Shown one piece after another: positions 61,352 through 64,000 of a stretch of DNA of 64,000 nt. Origin of the DNA: Blautia glucerasea (lineage in GTDB: Bacteria > Bacillota > Clostridia > Lachnospirales > Lachnospiraceae); NCBI RefSeq assembly GCF_020537505.1, contig NZ_JAJBMO010000010.1:1-64000 (forward strand), read 5' to 3'. The notes below the pieces were generated by a model. It worked only from the letters and a program-made list of their open reading frames with translations. It was not told the DNA's origin and made no database searches. The translations under genes and the position numbers were made by a program. How positions within the stretch are numbered: the stretch's first letter is position 1; each line of letters opens with the position of its first letter.

Positions 61352-62131
61352 TTATTTTACTACAATTGTAAGGACTGCACCATTGGAGGCATTTCCATTG
61401 GAATCCACAACATAGTAGGTCAGCTCATAGGTACCTGGTGTATTCACATCCACATTGCCAGTGATCTGAATCTTGCGGTAAAGCTCATTAGACGCATCTT
61501 TATCATCCTGGATATCTTTTACATAGCTCAGTCTGTCAATCTGGGTTCCCTTTGTGATCTCAACATAGTAAGTTGTGAGATAGAAACGGGGATCCTGGGG
61601 ATTCAGCCTGTCAATCTTTGCCTCTTCCCTTTCCTGAGCCTCCTCTTCTTCGGTCAGCTCTGTATCTTCTTCGGAATCCTCTTCTAAAACCTTATCAGAA
61701 CTATCCTGTAAATCTTCGCTGTCCTCAGAATCACTATTGGTTTTAGCGGAACTGCTCTTATTATCAGATGCTTCATCACCGAAAATTACACTTCCAGGCA
61801 AAACTTCATCTGATGTCATATGATATGTCACCTTTGTTACATTATTGCTTTTGTCCTTTGCAACATAGACAACCGTTACCTCATCGCCTTTTTCATTTGG
61901 ATATACGTTTTCGACTGTCAGACTGTCAGAAACATCTCCGTCCTTTTCATCAACAGCCTTTACACCTTCCAGAAGGTCTTCAGTGGTCATATCCGTTGCA
62001 TAACTGTCTTTTTTGCTGTCAGCAATGGTGATCTCAGGTCCCTTGCGGTCCTGGCCCACATACAGCCATCCAAGAATGGCTGTCGCTCCGATTGCCACTG
62101 CCGCCATTAAAACAACTAACCATTTACGCAT
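61352..62131 (-). CDS. Membrane-anchored protein with DUF5011/Ig-like domains
   Basis: A 259-residue protein: one N-terminal membrane segment (about 5-25), an Ig-like domain (GPEITIADSKKDSYATDM to VVYVAKDKSNNVTKVTYHM), a very acidic Ser/Asp/Glu linker (about 125-170), and a second Ig-like domain (PRFYLTTYYVEITKGT to TYELTYYVVDSNGN). The two domains have the cadherin/DUF5011 pattern. It is inside the polysaccharide operon and may support surface assembly; its partner is unknown. Confidence 0.82.
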   Translation of the reverse strand: MRKWLVVLMAAVAIGATAILGWLYVGQDRKGPEITIADSKKDSYATDMTTEDLLEGVKAVDEKDGDVSDSLTVENVYPNEKGDEVTVVYVAKDKSNNVTKVTYHMTSDEVLPGSVIFGDEASDNKSSSAKTNSDSEDSEDLQDSSDKVLEEDSEEDTELTEEEEAQEREEAKIDRLNPQDPRFYLTTYYVEITKGTQIDRLSYVKDIQDDKDASNELYRKIQITGNVDVNTPGTYELTYYVVDSNGNASNGAVLTIVVK

Positions 62132-62158
62132 CTCTCATGCTCCTTATACTCGTTTTTA

Positions 62159-62890
62159 TCAGCGACGTTTTCTTGCTTTCTGTTTCTTGGATCTGGACTC
62201 TTTCTCAGAATATGGAATACTTCCCAGAACAGACAGTCCAAGGTAGCGCTCTACATCCTCTTCCACTTTAATGGTATCATTTGTCAGATAAATAATGATC
62301 ACAACAGCCATCGCAATGATCACGCCCAGAAGTCCGCCGATCACGCCATTCTTTCCGAGGCTTGGGCTTGCCTTCTCACTTGGAATATTGGCACTGTCTA
62401 CTACATTGACAGCCTCAATATCCATTACAGACTGGATATGCTCTGCTGCCATATCGCGGATTGCATTTGCCATTTCGCTTGCTGTATAAGGATCCTCATC
62501 AGATACAATGATTGTCACAATACGGCTGTCTGTAGAAGTCTCTACAGTCAGCTTGCTAAGCAGCTGCTGATAGCTGATATCAAGGTTCAGCTGGGCAATT
62601 ACCCCTTCCAGAACCGTACGGCTTTTAATAAGCTCTGCGTAATCTTTGGTCAGCTGTGTACTGGTCTGCATATCTGCACTGGTCAGCGTACTGCTGTCCT
62701 GTTTATTCAGTACCATGATCTTCGTGGTAGATTCATACTGTGGAGTGATAAAAAGCATTGTTCCAATAATGGAGATCACCCCCAGAATAATACCAGAAAG
62801 AATAATGATTCCCAGTCTGCTAAGAATCAGGTGAAAGATCTCACCCAGATCGATTTCAATTTCATCGTTGTTTGTAACCTGATTTTCCAT
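62159..62890 (-). CDS. Chain-length determinant / tyrosine kinase activator (Wzz, CpsC/YveK type)
   Basis: A 243-residue membrane protein with two membrane segments: near 21-43 (IIILSGIILGVISIIGTML) and near 183-203. The N-terminal Wzz pattern and the extracellular helical part (TQLTKDYAELIKSRTVLEGV) fit the CpsC family, which controls polymer length and activates the CpsD kinase. A basic cytoplasmic end (KKQKARKRR) follows. Lies between cpsB and the Ig-like gene. Confidence 0.9.
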   Translation of the reverse strand: MENQVTNNDEIEIDLGEIFHLILSRLGIIILSGIILGVISIIGTMLFITPQYESTTKIMVLNKQDSSTLTSADMQTSTQLTKDYAELIKSRTVLEGVIAQLNLDISYQQLLSKLTVETSTDSRIVTIIVSDEDPYTASEMANAIRDMAAEHIQSVMDIEAVNVVDSANIPSEKASPSLGKNGVIGGLLGVIIAMAVVIIIYLTNDTIKVEEDVERYLGLSVLGSIPYSEKESRSKKQKARKRR

Positions 62891-62930
62891 TCTTCTTCTC
62901 CGTTACCCTGTAATTTTCGTTGTTCCCTTT

Positions 62931-63662
62931 TTAAAATCTTTCGTTATGGATAATGCATTCCGGATTACTGATAAAAATCATATCCGCATAATCTGTTCCC
63001 ATCATTTTTTCAATTTTGTCGTAACATTTGCCAATATGTGGGGTACGCTTCGCCATATCATGACCATCTGAGCCCACAAAATCCAGCATTTCTTCTTTAA
63101 TTACTTTCTTGCAGAAACGCTTGATCATAAAGCCGTCCCCGCCAATGATGCTGTCTGCATTCATCTGGATGTATGCTCCCATATCCCGGAGTTCATCAAT
63201 AAAATCCAATCCGCCCTTCACAACAGAACGATAACGCTCCACATGAGCAATAATTGGATAATATCCTCTGCGGATCAGCGCCTGTACCCGTTCTCTGATA
63301 TAAGACTTCTCATCTGTGGTACGAAATTCAACCAGCACATAACGGGATCCTGCCATGGTAAGCCGTTCGCCCTTTTTCAGGCAATCTGTCATGTCCATAC
63401 TGGAATGAAGCTCACACCCAAGATACATCCGGATTCCCTCATCCCCAATTTCTGCCGCTGCTTTTCTTAAACGCAGAAACTGCTTTTTTACCACTTCAAG
63501 AGATGGTTCAAACATATCATACCGAAAATGGGGAGTTGCAATAATGTTACGGACACCGTCTTCATATTCCTTCTGAAGCATCCGAACAGAAAGTTTCAAA
63601 TTCTTGGCTCCATCGTCCACTTCCGGAATAATATGGCAGTGAATATCATAAATACCTTTCAT
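62931..63662 (-). CDS. CpsB/CapC-type tyrosine-protein phosphatase
   Basis: A 243-residue metal-dependent phosphatase of the PHP fold: YDIHCHIIPEVDDGAKN near 4-20, ATPHFRYDMF near 42-51, LGCELHSS near 80, IAHVERYR near 138 and GSDGHDM near 197-203. It dephosphorylates the tyrosine tail of the kinase next to it and so controls polymer export. Confidence 0.92.
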   Translation of the reverse strand: MKGIYDIHCHIIPEVDDGAKNLKLSVRMLQKEYEDGVRNIIATPHFRYDMFEPSLEVVKKQFLRLRKAAAEIGDEGIRMYLGCELHSSMDMTDCLKKGERLTMAGSRYVLVEFRTTDEKSYIRERVQALIRRGYYPIIAHVERYRSVVKGGLDFIDELRDMGAYIQMNADSIIGGDGFMIKRFCKKVIKEEMLDFVGSDGHDMAKRTPHIGKCYDKIEKMMGTDYADMIFISNPECIIHNERF

Positions 63663-63716
63663 TCGCTTCGCCTATTCTATTCCCGTATCTTATGGCTTCA
63701 TACCTGCAAAACTGGA

Positions 63717-64000
63717 TCAATATTTACCGTATTCTCCATATTTGCCGTATTTTCCATATTTGCCATACTTACCATATTTGCCATATTTGCCATATTCCTT
63801 GGTATCTACTTTATTCAAAATAGCGCCAATGATCGGACAGTTTGTCTTCTCAAGCTGAGCTTTGACCTCCTGTACGAAATGATAACTGATGCTTCCAGAC
63901 TCGATGACGATCACAGTTCCATCGCAGGAATCTGCCACTACAGCACAGTCGATTACACGGCCAAGAGGCGGAGTATCAATGATAATATAATCATAGACAT
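63717..64000 (-). CDS. CpsD/CapB-type tyrosine kinase, partial (5' part beyond the window)
   Basis: Only the last 94 codons are inside the window; the frame stays open to the right edge. The visible part has the Walker B-like YDYIIIDTPPLGRVIDCAV, then VIVIESGSISYHFVQEVKAQ and AILNKVDTKEYG, the end of the P-loop BY-kinase fold. The last 26 residues are a tyrosine tail of repeated YGK units with one YGE. The kinase phosphorylates these tyrosines in trans. It is upstream of cpsB in the same operon. Confidence 0.9.
   Translation of the reverse strand, partial: VYDYIIIDTPPLGRVIDCAVVADSCDGTVIVIESGSISYHFVQEVKAQLEKTNCPIIGAILNKVDTKEYGKYGKYGKYGKYGKYGKYGEYGKY
63721..63798 (-). repeat. 9-bp tandem repeat encoding the tyrosine tail
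   Basis: At least seven units of a 9-bp repeat encode YGK in a row at the C-terminus of the tyrosine kinase. The units are nearly the same at DNA level (TATGGCAAA / TATGGAAAA / TACGGCAAA types), so their number can change by slippage. Confidence 0.8.

Noticed and set aside
1..64000. CRISPR array, prophage, integrase or complete insertion sequence
   Set aside because: No regularly spaced direct repeats, no transposase, integrase or phage structural gene was found; the only mobile-like pieces are the short palindromic repeats.

Overview
The window looks like a chromosomal segment of an anaerobic, spore-forming Firmicute of the family Lachnospiraceae (Blautia/Dorea-like; the genus cannot be fixed from the sequence alone). 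Support: an FprA-type flavodiiron protein, the cysS-mrnC-rlmB-sigH gene order, a stand-alone Spo0A output domain, AGGAGG ribosome sites almost everywhere, and several small lineage-type proteins. Nearly all genes lie on the minus strand; only a cold-shock gene, a DUF5721-like gene, and one acidic membrane protein are on plus. Most of the window is ordinary core genome.

Layout from low to high coordinates. 1-450: leader and three tandem promoters of an rRNA operon whose 16S gene lies off the left edge (minus strand). 0.45-6.4 kb: radA, a small unknown protein, clpC and a GntR regulator, then an SseB-domain protein. 6.6-8.5 kb: a secreted transglutaminase-like protein and FprA. 8.6-12.2 kb: purE-purM-purN-purD with its own promoter and terminator. 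12.2-16.1 kb: M29 aminopeptidase, HD hydrolase, and a cluster of small membrane proteins with VanZ. 16.2-21.0 kb: pyrC-pyrF-pyrK-pyrD and a separately promoted pyrE. 21.1-24.3 kb: csp with a structured leader, DegV, Spo0A-C protein. 24.4-26.6 kb: htpG with a CIRCE operator. 26.7-31.8 kb: a large sortase-type surface protein, HAD, Maf, an acidic membrane protein. 31.8-33.8 kb: glnS and tRNA-Thr.

33.9-43.1 kb is the most remarkable region: a translationally coupled operon of five SipW/TasA(CalY)-type exported proteins, a SipW-type signal peptidase, and a 1358-residue SpaA/Cna-B-like adhesin. One TasA-like member carries a sortase signal; the adhesin has no membrane or wall anchor. Its long leader holds a strong promoter overlapped by palindromes, a MITE-like repeat, a possible 20-codon leader peptide and a hairpin between ribosome site and start codon. 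Together these suggest a wall-anchored extracellular fibre with a co-assembled adhesin.

43.1-47.6 kb: sigH, rlmB, mrnC, cysS, ispF, ridA. 47.7-54.0 kb: a penicillin-recognising serine hydrolase with wall-binding repeats, a Cas4-like/DinG-like helicase, and the TIGR03915/TIGR03916 DNA-repair pair under a promoter with two LexA boxes. 54.2-60.2 kb: aspartate kinase, TrmO, and a coupled set rlmD-DUF1622-plsY-glycosyltransferase, plus a PAP2 phosphatase. 60.3-64.0 kb: the distal end of an exopolysaccharide operon (tyrosine kinase, CpsB phosphatase, Wzz, Ig-like protein, LCP ligase), running in from the right edge.
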